Below, piece after piece: positions 30,301-40,700 of a stretch of 64,000 nucleotides of DNA. The position numbers and the translations under genes are program-made. The stretch comes from Nautilus pompilius (taxonomy: Eukaryota; Mollusca; Cephalopoda; Nautilida; Nautilidae): assembly GCA_018389105.1 (NCBI GenBank), contig JACATO010001445.1, positions 186,001 through 250,000 of the forward strand. Reading direction: 5' to 3'. A model generated the notes under the pieces. The model had not been told where the DNA came from. It worked only from the letters and a program-made list of their open reading frames with translations, and made no database searches. The first letter of the stretch is position 1. The number at the start of each line of letters is the position of its first letter.

Positions 30301-33300
30301 CACTGCCATGTAACTCTGCCTGTCACGAAGGATCTTTAGTAAGTTGTCTGTCACCTTTTCTTTCTTCAAGATCTAAATCGAAGTCTGTAGGGTCTGGGTA
30401 TAATGACAGGCCTACAAACATCATCCGCAATGCCAAATGAAAACCCTACACTTTTTTAAACTTGCAGATGGTAAGAGCATTCCGGACTTTCTGAAACACA
30501 TGGAGAGGCAGTTTTCTGAACTGGAGTGGAGGGTCATCAGATCTCAGCCTGCAGAAAAGGAACAGATACAGATGTTCTGCCGACACTGGGTAAGCGAATA
30601 TCTGAATCAGGCAGACCGACTCTTGCTCGGCGTTTTATAACATCTGTACACGAGTGCAGCCTCAGGATATAGTGCGGCACTATTATACACATGCTGTGGC
30701 ATACGTGAAGTTTGTGCAGTCATTTTGACAAAAACTATCACATCCAATGGCGCGTCAGTAGTTTATTCTAAAAAAAAATAATAATAAAGGCCTTAGCTGT
30801 TAAATGAATTAAGTGTTATTAGCACTGTATTTTTTTCGCTGGAGTGGCTTGAAAATCTGAATAATTGTTTTGTCTGCTTAATTCTCCTTTCTGAATGTTT
30901 TAATCTGGAAGCTGCAGGGTACTCTGGCACTTGTAGTGTTAACAGTTGAATGCTTCCTTGTCAGGTCAAATGTTTTTTTATTTTTAAAAAATTATTTTTC
31001 ATTCACCTGTCTTAACAGTGTCTCAAGGAGAGTCTAGTAAAGGCCATGGGCGAGGGATTGGGTTTTGGCATGCAGAGAATGGAGTTCTACATCAAGACAG
31101 CCAAGCTCACTTCAGAACACGTGATCACCGACACACAGGTAAAGATTGACGGCAAGCCGGATGCACACTGGAAGTTTGAAGAGAGTTTGCTGCACAACCA
31201 TTGCGTTACAGTGGCGGTCAGGAAAACGGACAGTGACACCTGTCCGGGGGAATCCGATATACAGGTGAGCTAATTGCCAGGTCGGCTGCAATCCCTGTAA
31301 CGAGCCGGTTGGTGAAACACTAAAAGCAGCAGTTCTGTCCTTAAAGTTCCTTATTAGGGTGCGCGGGGTTAGAATAAAAAACAGGTAGCAGGGCTGGATT
31401 GGTTCATTGTTCACTGTGGCGGTTTATTTACCTTAGAAGTTTGGCTGGCCACCCGATCCCTGCCCCTTATCTCGTTATTTCTAACTACACATTTCCTACC
31501 TCAGCTGGTATTTACAACAACAAAAAAAAAGAAAAAGAAGAAATTAATTAAACTAAAAGGAGAATCAGGACCTGTTGTCCTCAGTGAAGCAGGTACTTTG
31601 CTTACCAAAATGTCTGCCCAAACTATTAAATTTATCACTTAATTTTTCCTATTTTTGGCATTTAACGTAATGTATCAAACGCTCTGTGTTTTGTAGGTAG
31701 TTAGAATTTACATGTGCTACATTTTTTTTTTTAAATATTCAAGTGAATTTTTGTTAGTTGAAGCTGTTTTAGCTCTGTATTTGTCTACATTTAAAGTAGG
31801 GACTGTACTTGCTATTCTGATTACCGCATTCGTCTTGCTCTTTGTCCGTAGAACCATTTCCAGCTACTCTTGTTTTATCCACTCTTTAATCCAGCATCCA
31901 TCCCCACCACTACCCCCCTCCAATTCTGACTGACTCATTGTTACTGCCACCGTTTCTGTTGTTTTTGCTGCTGAGAGATCTCCACCAACGTGGACTGATG
32001 TGATTGTCAGCCGCCATGATGTGGGCATTCCTCGGGAAGATAAGCCTGTCATTGATTTGACGAGACTGCTTTATTTTAAAACAGACCGACAGCAGATGAT
32101 GCTGACGAGGATGAATGTTTTGCTCCTATAGCAGTAAAATCTTCAGAAGCAAAATTACATTTCATGGAGCCAAATGTGATCAGCTTTCCTCAGGCCGAGT
32201 GTTGGAGCAGTGTGCACAAGAATTCAAACACAGTCCATTTGTCCTTTTAAAGCATGTGGGCTTTTCTCAAATCCACCAATACCAAAGAAAAATCTAACTA
32301 GGGTGGGCTAATTTTTGGAATAAGCAGCAGGTATGCATTTAAATATGCATGGTAGTTTGTTTTTTTTAAAATACATTTTTGCTTAGTTTAGTTAAGACTT
32401 TTAAATGAATTTTTTTGTAATGCTAACTGCATTAGTATATGATTTAGGTATAAACCTATAGGTATCATGCTGCTTGATGTGACGTATTTAATACTAACTT
32501 AATGAACAATGTGGCCATACGCAGACTTTAAATTGATCTCCAGAAAGGTGTTTCAGAATCTGCGAAAGCCGACTTATCATCTATTATCAGTATTAGCTTT
32601 TAGTTTAATTTTTCCAAGATATATGGAGTGTCACATGGTTGACAACCCCTTTAGTCTTTCAGAATCTTTTAATTAAAATGTTTTAGCGGGTTAATCTGTT
32701 GGCAGGAATGCAGCTTAATCCTGTGAAATGTCTGTCATAGTTATGCTGGTTTTTGTCTGTCAGAGCTGTTAAGTAAACTAGAACAGATGACGTAATGTGA
32801 GTTCACGATAGTGAAACACCGTGTGAGTGGTGTCAAGGGGAGTGAGCCTTTGCTCTTCCGATTAAGGAACAAACTCGAACTCTATAGAAAAGTGATTATT
32901 TTAAACTTGCCTGTTGTGATCTGAAAGCCAAACTGCAGAGTGCATCTGAAGCACCGTTTGGACCAATAAACATTGCATGGCTTTCTTTTTTGTACCTGGA
33001 TTTGCACACCACTTCACATGGTTAACCAAGGTTTGACTTAAATCCAGACATTTAGAATAATAATCCATGCTTCTGATGGCAAATATTTTAATTTTCCTTT
33101 CCATCAGCTGATATCCGGAGAGAGGGAGAGGGGGATGAAACCGAAAATTGAAAGGTCTGCAAAGCTACACGTCAGCGAGACATTCATGAAATATATATAT
33201 TGTTACAAGCAACTATCTGACAGACAGAGTTGCAAGTTTTATCTCTGTAGATGATTGGGGATGGTTTCAAATACAGTAATTCCCTTGGATGAGTGGGGGA

Positions 33301-36300
33301 TTCTTTACCTAGAGAGTAATATTGGGAAGACATGCAGGGGAGGGCCAAAAGAATTCAGATGGAAAAAGCAAAGTAGGCCTTGAAAATTGATACACATAAG
33401 TCATGTGGTACTATTCTAGTGGAAGTGGCAGTTACAAGGCCTTGTTGGACCTCCCTTGATAGGGGAAATAAGGGAACTGATTAACTAATGGATTTCTAGA
33501 TTAGGGACCACCTAGAATACAAACTGAGGAGGTAACAGGAGAGATATTGCTTGTTGTTCAATTTGATACTAAGTCCTTGCCAGTGAAGCTGATTGTACAG
33601 AAGGAGAGATGGGGAAAGGTAAATTTGTTAATGTAGGAGAATGTATTAAGGGTTGTGACCCTAGCTGCTACTCTTATTTGCCAGGGGATACAAATATTGG
33701 GATAGTATTTCATGTATAAATCATGTAGGAAGCAAGGGATCCCTGGGATATGGGGGTGGGGACCTACTATTCTTCCTGTTAGCAATTTAAAATGTATCTG
33801 TTATTTTTTTCCTTTGGTGGGTAGGCGGTGATTAGAATTAATATGGTGCTGGCATCCACTCGTGACATAATGGAAGAAACAAAATAAACGTAGTCAAAGA
33901 TCAGACCAAAAACCAACAGAATAATCTTCAGAAGCTTTTAAGATTGGTAGGTAATTGCGTAAGGATGACTGTATTCCAAAAGCTCAGGCAGAAATGTGAA
34001 AGCAGCTGAAGCTGGATTTCATTATATCTGCCAAAGTGTAAACAATGCCACGAGGAACAAAACCGAGTTATCCTTTTAATGCGCTGTGGAGCTTCCTTTT
34101 TAAGAGAAGCGCTGTATGCCAGGTCCAGGGAAGACATCGAATTATCAAATTGTAGTTAGTGCTGACCGTTCGTCAGTAACCGGACTTGATTTACTACGAA
34201 AACAGACAAACAAAAAGAAAAAAACTGTTTTTAGTATCGGAGTGACTCACTTGTGCGACTAACCTGTTTCGTGGAAATGTCTGTTTTGTTATGTGCAGTG
34301 TAACTTTCCTTTTGAGAAAAGGAAAAGCGCAAGCAACTTGAAGTGCATCTTGGTTGTGGAAAAAAAAAGCTTGAGCCTTTCTGTTGGTCAGCCAGTGGCC
34401 GACTGCTGGGCTGGAAAGGTTGGTTGAGTGCCCGAATTCATATCATCGATTGGGGGGTCGACTTGGTTTGGTGCATCTTCCTGTATCTAAAAACCAAAGA
34501 TTTCTAGTGGGGGCTTTCCTTGGTAAACGTGTAGCTAACCTCCACACCCTGTCTCCTTCACCTGCTTTAGGAAACTAACACCAGGAGGGGGGGGGTCTGT
34601 ACCTTGAAGCTGTTGAATCACAAAGGAATAAGGTGGCTGCCCATTAAAACTAACATCCCGTGTGTCATGCGGTGTAGAGAGAGGGGGGATAAACAGACAC
34701 TATTAAGCGCTCAGTTGTTGTTCTTGGTGTCCAAGACAACAAGGCTGCTAACACACCTGCACTTCTGCTGTAGATGTTGGGTGGGGGGGTTTAGCGGGGG
34801 GGGGGGGGAGTGAGTCTGCCTTACAAAGACTTAAATTATTTGTACAAGTAGATGGATAGGAAATTAACTTTTTGCTATTCAGAGTTGTGCAGTAGTTTAA
34901 ACTTGTGTCCTTGTGTCCATCCTGCGTTTGGAGACAGATACTCAAAATGGCTTGTTTCAAAAACTAGTGGCAGGTCATAGGTTGTCAAGAGATTTAGATA
35001 ACGGTTGTGCAGTGACTCCCATGAATTCAGCAATCCTGAACGCAAGTTTGGAAAACAGAGGGAATGTAAGCGAGAAAGATGGAGAATGGCTGTGGAAGAT
35101 TCGTCAGTCCCTTAACATGTCATTTTTTATCTGAGACAACGGGTTTTACTGAAAACAGTCAGCTTTGTATTGGGAGTGGCTTCAAGCAACCGGATCTGGC
35201 TTGCAATGAATGTATTAGCAGCTAAAGGGTTAAGAAAACTCTTTGAGTACTGACATAGGCCTAAATTCTCCAGGGCAGTCAAAATATTAAATATCACAGT
35301 AGTGGGAAAACTTAGACCAACTCTTGATTCCTTGATATCCTGGCTTAGTAACTGTCAGTGAAGCTGCTGCTGGGAAAAGCTTGTGACAGATATTGGTTTG
35401 AGAGAATCCTTATATTTCTGTTTCAGTTTTCCATGATACATTGGTCTATATGAAAAGTTTCATTAGTGGTCTGCTGTTGTTTATTGTTACTTTATCCAGT
35501 AGCTTAACCCTTTTGCATTTATATTTAGAGCTGTCCTTAACACTGCATGTGTTCCTGGTAAGGGTGCCTGTACGTTAATGCTAATAAAATCTCATGAGAT
35601 TTCGTAATTTTGCACAAGATTTCTCATGACATCAGAAGTTTAAACAGCCAGGTAAAAGTGGCCAGGCTCATAGGAGTGGAGCTGGTTAGGGTTGGTTTTA
35701 GGGTATGAAAGGGTTAAAGGTCAATTAACAGCATATCTACATATACGAGTTATAGATATCAAAAGAAGTTAAGTATACTTGACATTTGAAAAGAGCCGGA
35801 GACTTTTGCACAGCACCATATGTGATATTTTGCATTAGCCATATTTTAACTGCTGTTCACCAGATCAAGCGGATCAGCATTTGAAGTTGCAACTGAGTAA
35901 TTTTATTTCATCTGAGCCAGATTACTAGTCATTCATTATCAAAATAATATTGCTATAGAGGTTGTCGACGAATTGGATTTAATTTAAATATGAATCCACA
36001 TTTGTTCATAGCCCTGTTGTCCTTTTGTTTGTTTATTCCTTGCCATTTTAACCCTATGTATTGCACGTTCACTCCATTACCCTTACTCAGGATAGGCTCA
36101 GCTAGAGGGAGCTGTGACACACAGTACCTGCCTCATTAAATTAACTCTTTTTGATGATAAATCCATACATCACTCCACCCCCTCATGTGCTTTGCTGACT
36201 GAATGTAAAGCCAGTCGAACTCCAGTACTGGCCAGCACTGCTAGGCTGGGGGCAGAAAACATGTCCCGGTGTAAGGTATAAGTAAGGTAAACCGAAATAG

Positions 36301-37536
36301 CACACACAGGGATGACAAAAGAAAACCTTTATATTATTGAAATTTATAACATTTACTAGACTTTATATGATATACAGTGGTGCGAAGTACATACTAACAG
36401 TGTTTATCTAGCTGTCTATTTTAACAAAATAGAGGCAGTAAATGAGTATCTATCAAGATTAACGAGTGAAATGATTTATGATTGACTTATCAATCTGCAT
36501 GCATAATTTTCCAGTCCATCAGTATCAAGTGTGTATATATATATATATATATTAAAAAAAAACCAAAAAAAAAAGGCAAGCAGAGATCCAAATCAGAATG
36601 AACGAGTATATCAGCACATTTCCCTCTATGTTTTAAATTCCCTTCTTAGCTTGAATTGTAGATATCAGAAGATCATGTTTTCTCCCCCGTCCCTGTATGA
36701 CCCATGATGGTTGGTTCATCTTCACAGCAGCAGTCAGTATGACAGGCTTGTCTATCTTATCGCCAAATCACATTACAGAAATGTTTTGACAGAGTTTTGG
36801 CTATACTTCGTACATCTGCAGCAGCTAGTATTTCATCCTGTCCTTTAAGATAGCTGCTAATCAAAGTTGGATGGACTTAACTAAAATAATAGATGAAAAC
36901 GGAAGAGAGTATGTTCGTGCACGAAGGAAAAGCTGTATAAGAGCGAGTTATGGGCGATTGTAGGAATTCTTGATTTGGGAGCTCTTCAGGGTGATGTTCT
37001 TGTTCCTGTTTCAATGAAACAAAAGAATACAAGATGGCAGTTAACGAAGACATAGTTAATAATCAGATGATGATGATGATTTTCCTTTTTTACAAATTTT
37101 GGATGATAAAACTGAAAAGGACTGTAGTTCCAAACACTAATTAAACTTGGTGAGTATTGTAAATGGGCATACAAATAAATAAATAAATAGACAGTCCCTA
37201 GAATATTAGAAGATGGTCCATTTAAATTAAGTTTTTGGTAGTAAATTTAAAGTGATTCTTTAATTCTCAATATAGAGCCTAGATCTCGTGTCTTACAGTA
37301 TGGTCGAGTAAGGGCAGATCTTCATGCCTTCTCAAAATGGAATTAAATAAGCCAGAATGCAGATCTGCGGACTTTGTAAGTGCATATAGTTTACCTTTTA
37401 TTGTAATTGCAGGAAATCGTTTTTGAAGATAAGTAAATGACCCATAAGTTTTTATTAAGGTTAATCAGATGTATAAAACAATGTTCTTGCATTGCCTTGC
37501 TACCCACACTTTTATACATCATCCTTTTCTCTCCTC

Positions 37537-37571
<35 letters not shown>

Positions 37572-37774
37572 ATTTAAAACAAAATCTACTTTATTAAAAG
37601 CAGGTACTGAACGGGTCAGGAGTGGTCTACAACAGCAGTGAAGATAAAGTGTTCCGTGTTGTTTCATTAGGGGAAATTCTCTCTGGTGCTGTTCCTCTCT
37701 CAGAGGTTGTTGATCAGCAGTACTGGCCAAAATTCGAATCAAAACCGGAAGGACCCAAGGAGAGGAGACGGTGA
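1..37774 (+). CDS. AASDHPPT: AASDHPPT, 4'-phosphopantetheinyl transferase, 5'-truncated by window, four exons visible
   Basis: Gene span; coding exons are 1-220, 30468-30589, 31019-31264 and 37604-37774, giving 252 codons. This cytosolic Sfp-type enzyme transfers the phosphopantetheine arm of CoA to a serine of acyl-carrier domains, including fatty acid synthase and the mitochondrial carrier protein. The family signature is present: a GVDVMK block with the metal-binding Asp at residue 66 of the visible protein, and WCLKESLVKA with the catalytic/metal Glu at the start of exon 3. Alignment with the human protein (about 309 aa) as known to me covers its C-terminal four-fifths; about 60 N-terminal residues lie upstream. 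Splice phases are 1, 0 and 0, and the frame is open throughout. The C-terminal block SGAVPLSE matches the human SSAVPMT region. The exons are close to local background in GC. No break was seen. Confidence 0.93.
274..1140 (-). mobile_element. Degenerate Tc1/mariner transposase remnant
   Basis: Read on the minus strand the region shows ordered Tc1-like pieces in more than one frame. Near 793-1020 there is an N-terminal helix-turn-helix part with RKSQVQLLSASSNN, SRRPVAVNS and KMERRFAWC (family pattern RKSA..L, SRRP, KM..R..W). Near 430-487 there is VLPWPAQFPNFNSTD, matching the family's LPWPARSPDLNPIEHLWDEL block that ends the DDE catalytic domain. Frameshifts and stops separate the pieces and the central DDE segment is not intact, so it is dead. 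Terminal inverted repeats were not identified. It begins about 50 bases after the exon donor. Confidence 0.6.
2576..2664 (-). repeat. tRNA-derived SINE-like head
   Basis: On the minus strand it reads like a tRNA 5' half: a TGGTCCAATGGTTAG A-box-like segment at the high end, then a GTTTGAATCCC B-box-like segment about 50 bases later. The copy at 8625-8745 shares the spacing and the intervening CTGAACTG word. No cloverleaf with paired acceptor stems was found, so it is called a SINE rather than a tRNA gene. Confidence 0.5.
8625..8745 (-). repeat. tRNA-derived SINE-like copy
   Basis: Second diverged member of the repeat at 2576-2664, same strand. Shared order on the minus strand: CAGCCGCTGGTCAGG (A-box-like), CTACTGAACTGTCAAG, CTCAGTTTGAACC (B-box-like), then GGCATATGTCC downstream. 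A C-run interrupts it near 8665. Decayed; no function inferred. Confidence 0.45.
9881..9912. repeat. (CT)n microsatellite
   Basis: Almost uninterrupted CT dinucleotides, one of several CT tracts in this window, inside the AASDHPPT intron. Confidence 0.85.
10925..11140 (+). repeat. tRNA-like SINE candidate
   Basis: Plus strand GGATGGGTAGCTCAGCTGG (about 10949-10967) is a close tRNA A-box match with a D-arm-like surrounding. A B-box-like GGGATCGAGTCTTC follows near 11116. The 140-base spacing is too long for a functional tRNA, so a SINE with an insertion or a chance pairing is more likely. Confidence 0.35.
17650..17700 (+). mobile_element. Tc1/mariner-type terminal inverted repeat
   Basis: TACAGTACCCGTCAAAAG followed by TCTGGACATA is the typical outer end of Tc1-like elements (TA target, then CAGT...TCAAAAGT.TGGACA). 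No transposase or matching opposite terminus was found nearby, so this is a solo or heavily decayed end. Confidence 0.45.
18845..18995 (+). repeat. SINE-like repeat with tRNA A-box-like head
   Basis: GATGCTGTAGTCCGGTGGTTG at about 18848 resembles the head of the copies at 2576 and 8625 in the opposite orientation. A TGGGTTTTGTGGTTTCTTCCCA stretch follows, resembling the 'GGTTTCCTCCCAC' body also seen near 22420 and 58040. Confidence 0.35.
19312..19374. repeat. (AAT)n-(ATT)n microsatellite with inverted halves
   Basis: About sixteen AAT units switch directly to ATT units near 19360, so the two parts can pair as a hairpin. All reading frames through it give homopolymer-like peptides, which are not genes. 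Confidence 0.9.
19619..19655. repeat. (CA)n microsatellite
   Basis: Uninterrupted CA dinucleotides, about 18 units, in the AASDHPPT intron. Confidence 0.9.
24261..24324. repeat. (ATT)n microsatellite
   Basis: About 21 ATT units with one interruption near 24304, in the AASDHPPT intron. Confidence 0.9.
25377..26180 (-). mobile_element. Tc1-like transposon remnant with transposase pieces and one terminal repeat
   Basis: On the minus strand a near-complete but frame-broken Tc1 transposase can be followed from about 26140 down to 25500. The blocks in order are GRVAAQKHLLR, then DSEFQLFGNNKQQFAWR at about 26030-25970 (first catalytic Asp region, family pattern SDES.FQLFG...VWR), TATVKHGDGSI at about 25935-25903 (family TVKHGGGSIMVWG), HDKDQNRTANVVKDHVE (second catalytic Asp, family DNDPKHTS.VV) and NNQTPWKNYEECYEELEKH. 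Several frameshifts and stops make it inactive. TACAGTATTGGAAATAATT at 25377 is a plausible outer terminus. The partner terminus was not found. Confidence 0.7.
26850..27860 (+). mobile_element. Second, degenerate Tc1-like transposase remnant, opposite orientation
   Basis: Plus strand. RSDESRI followed by LQTLDNGQVG at about 27287-27333 fits the first DDE motif (family LFSDESRF.L...DGRV), and RVWAIGKLHLVV at 27424 fits MVWG.I....PLVVI. Flanking coding similarity is weak and interrupted by stops. The boundaries are approximate. It lies head-to-head with the remnant at 25377-26180 and belongs to a different sequence group (DGRV type rather than FGHN type). Confidence 0.42.
30468..30589 (+). CDS. 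AASDHPPT: AASDHPPT internal exon (GKSIPDF to CRHW)
   Basis: Acceptor CTTGCAG ends at 30467. The split codon A|AT completes Asn, then GKSIPDFLKHM matches human GSIPEFFHIM. The exon continues through ELEWRVIRS to FCRHW and ends in phase 0 at donor GTAAGC. Length 122 bases. The next intron (30590-31018, 429 bases) is AT-rich with short A and T runs and nothing else recognised. Confidence 0.93.
31019..31264 (+). CDS. AASDHPPT: AASDHPPT internal exon with catalytic CLKES motif
   Basis: Starts after acceptor TTAACAG in phase 0 with CLKESLVKAMGEGLGF (human ALKESFIKAIGVGLGF), which supplies the catalytic Glu and Lys of the WxxKEA-type Sfp motif. It continues through the beta-rich C-terminal half (WKFEES, HCVTVAVRK) and ends phase 0 at donor GTGAGC. 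Exactly 82 codons. Retention of the following intron would stop the frame after two extra codons. Confidence 0.94.
31265..37603 (+). other. AASDHPPT last intron (~6.3 kb)
   Basis: Non-coding, AT-rich. It holds G-runs near 34585 and 34793, a TA run near 36534 and the CT tract at 37538-37570 next to the acceptor. An open stretch at 32080-32250 ends in a stop but does not fit the splice phase or the family sequence. A more GC-balanced stretch at about 33250-33800 may be old mobile DNA; no domain was recognised. Confidence 0.7.
37538..37570. repeat. (CT)n tract upstream of the terminal AASDHPPT acceptor
   Basis: About 16 CT units ending 33 bases before the acceptor at 37603. On the transcript this is pyrimidine-rich, so it could act as, or modulate, the polypyrimidine tract of the last exon. 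Confidence 0.85.
37604..37774 (+). CDS. AASDHPPT: AASDHPPT terminal exon and stop codon
   Basis: Acceptor AAAAGCAG at 37596-37603 lies just after a CT-dinucleotide run that could serve as an extended polypyrimidine tract. Phase 0 matches the previous donor. The 56 codons include FRVVSLGEILSGAVPLSE and QQYWPKF, equivalent to the human C-terminal FTILNFNDLMSSAVPMT and FWDCF blocks. The frame ends ERRR then TGA at 37772-37774. A possible ATTAAA polyadenylation signal lies near 37982. The exon was missed by length-limited ORF searching because it is short. Confidence 0.9.
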   Translation, partial: VLNGSGVVYNSSEDKVFRVVSLGEILSGAVPLSEVVDQQYWPKFESKPEGPKERRR

Positions 37775-40700
37775 TTAACAGCTGACATTTGGAATATTTA
37801 TTATTGTTTTCTTCAGGGGTTGGTGGAAATAGGAATCCTGTTATCAGAAAGCCAGAGGGGGCGAGTGAGAGCAAAAGAGATTAACATTGCCCTGCCGTCT
37901 ATATTTTTATACTTGGAAAACTTCATTCGTTAAAAATTAGTTCAGCAAACGGGGGTATATTTCACTCCTGTAATTAGACAAATTAAAGAAGAAAAAAAAA
38001 AAGTTCTTTTTTCTCCAGGATGCTACGCATGGTGAGTTTTAGAAATAGAGATATATCACACGACAGGAGTTGGGTGGGGGGGGGGGGGTAAGATTTTCTT
38101 CTTTCAAGGGAAGAAACCCTGTAACCAAGGGAAGTAATCGTTAAAAAAAAAAATCTTTATTAATTTTGGCACCGATATCTGCCGCCCTTTTCGAATGTTT
38201 GTAATGTGGATGCTTCATCTCTATTGAGTTATAACTGTTTTAAGTGTGGCATGAGCGGAGTCTTCAACATAAACCTTGACGACTGCTAGAGAACGTTGTG
38301 ATGGGAAGCTGGAAAACTGTGGATGATGAGATTTAAAGAAATGAAACTTAAACGTTTTATTTTAAAGTTGGGGGGGGGGAGAGGGCTTTAATGACGACAA
38401 GACAAGACTGCTGGGCAGGTGAAATATCTTAAAATAATTTGAAAAAAACACACAAAACAACGACAACCTGTCGGTAGAGATGTGGCGTAAAAGTCCAACT
38501 TCGGTGTGGATGCCAAGTGAAGACCAACCTTTTGTCGGTTCGTCTAGAAGTCGACGGAAACATCACTTGAAAGCTGACTTCGGTTTCTCTGTAAGGTTTT
38601 AAAAGTTGGGTTATTCTCTCCGTGGTGTTGACCAGCCAATGAGGAAGCGGCAACCCCCCCCCCCGTACGTAATCATAATCAATCAAACCGAAAGATGGGG
38701 AGTGACAAAACCGGGTTTAGCGATAATCAAAAAAAAAATAAGACTGAGTTATCTCCCATGGTTCTCTTTAGCACATTCATTGTCTGATAGCATTAGTTTA
38801 TAACTTTTAATATTACACGTAATATTTTAATTATTTGAGTACTGTAATTTTGTTAATAACGGATGTTATCTTTGTATACATGCAAATCTTGTTTACATGA
38901 ATTACGTTTACTTTATGCAAATTACCTAAAACAAATTCGGGGACATTTGAGCTTTTTAAAGAAGTGCTTCAGGCAAATCGTTCATTAAAATTTTTTTGTG
39001 TGTGTCTTGAATTCTATTAATATTCATGACAGTGTCAGCTGTTTTTTTCTATCAGTAAATATCTGTTTGCCATAGGTTGTAGCTTCTACAAGCTGTGGTG
39101 ATTTTCTGCTTCCCTGTGAAAACTCCACTAATTCACTAAATTGTGGTCATGCACAACTTATATAGCTTAATTATGGCTCTGAAAAGGTTATTTGGGAATG
39201 GAGCTTACCCTTTCACTATCAGTAGCTGCCACTGATAAACCTTCCCATTTGTTTTCACTTCTGTATATACATAAACTTTAAAAAAAATTGAGCCGCATTG
39301 AAACTTTAGTAGTTAGTTTTTCTTGTAAGGGACATAACTCTTTAAAAATAAGATTTCTTTCAGGTACTAATTAATTGGTTTAAAATGCAGTGATTGTAGC
39401 TTTTATATTTTGGCATTACACGTTTACCTTCATTATATTTATTATACTATTTCAGTTTGTTTTTTTTTTTTTTTCCAATTGTTAAGGAATTTGTTTTTGG
39501 CAACGTATGTTGAGCAGGGGAGGTAATTCATTTTACATTTTGTTCTACAAAATCTTAAAACATTAAAAAATTTATTTATAAATTGATAAATAGAACTATA
39601 TTAAAAATCTAAATGAGAAAATGGTCATATCATAACAGTAGGTAAAGCAATTAAAGAAAAAAGTTAGAGAAGTGTATGTATGTAACTTCTTTAATGTCAA
39701 GTTACCTGGAGCTCATTTTTTGAATCTCTCTTTCTCCCTCTGTTTCTATAAATGTTTTGCATATTGTATTTTATTTATCCGCTTTAAAGTGGGATGGGAA
39801 AATCGAAGCCATTTACCCTTTGGTGTGTGTTTCTCTGGTTTAATTTTTAATGTTTTGTTGTTCATTGCCAGTGTCTTCATTGTGCAGGTATTGTATATAC
39901 TTTCCTGGGTAATAAACCTCATGAATGTTCCCAGACAATGTTAACCGTCACTTCATTGCCACACAGTTGGTGTACACTCTTTACCCCTCCCCCACACACC
40001 CAGATTGCGAAAACCTGTGGTGAAATTATTTGAGAAGTTGTCAATTCTAGCAAAAGCAAATTATTTGGCATCTCTTGGACATTGGCGTTGTTTATTTTGT
40101 CAAGAGCTCTACAGATACAATGAAGCCCAACATCATCAAAGTGGGCATCATCATCCATAAATGGGAGCAGCACATCAGCCTAGAGCTGTTTGTCTGGCTG
40201 TTTTAGCCTAACCCTTTGTATCAGGGTTTTACGCTGGGTTAAAGTCTTGTTTATTTTGTCATTAACAGCTAACATAAAGAGACATATAAGTACTTTGCAT
40301 CATTAAACTTCTTAACCTCGACCTTTAGGCTTAAAATAATGGTTAGGGGAACACTTCCACAATGCAGGGCTGCAAAAGCAGAGTTTCCAAACCAAGTATG
40401 AACATAACTACTTTTTTTTTTCTTCTTTTTGTTTTCATCTGCTTAAATTGTAAAATATTATTGTAGTGTTCTGGGTCTGACATCAACTCAAGAATTCTGG
40501 CTTTTTTTTTTTTTTTTGGTAATCTGGTTTTAGGTGAGTTCTATTGGTGGTAAGGTGTTACGTTATTTTCTTTACTGATGCATTGTGGGAGTGTTTTTTT
40601 GTTTTTGTTTTTTTTTTTTTTCTTTCCCAAAAAATCAATGGTGGATAGAAAACTTTTTTTTTTTAGATTCCACAAAATCTGTCTTGAAAAGTAAACGTAA

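Larger units (their letters stand above)
221..30467 (+). other. AASDHPPT giant intron (~30.2 kb)
   Basis: Non-coding stretch between two exons whose junction phases agree (1/1). It is AT-rich, with many poly-A/T runs. It holds three decayed Tc1-like transposase remnants (274-1140, 25377-26180, ~26850-27860), a further Tc1-like terminus at 17650, several tRNA-related SINE-like copies (2576, 8625, 10925, 18845) and microsatellites. The rest has only short chance ORFs. No conserved coding exon was recognised in it. Confidence 0.8.

Noticed and set aside
31505-31590. Possible Lys-rich AASDHPPT exon between AG and GT
   Set aside because: Low-complexity AAA/AAG run; unnecessary because 31264 joins 37604 in phase.
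32080-32250. Open stretch with an AG before it and a stop, considered as the last AASDHPPT exon
   Set aside because: Phase does not fit the previous donor and the peptide does not match the family C-terminus; the exon at 37604 fits both.
39919-40173. Minus-strand frame starting MLLPFMDDDAH, considered as a transposase piece
   Set aside because: Resemblance to DDE-transposase blocks is limited to a few residues; no second motif.
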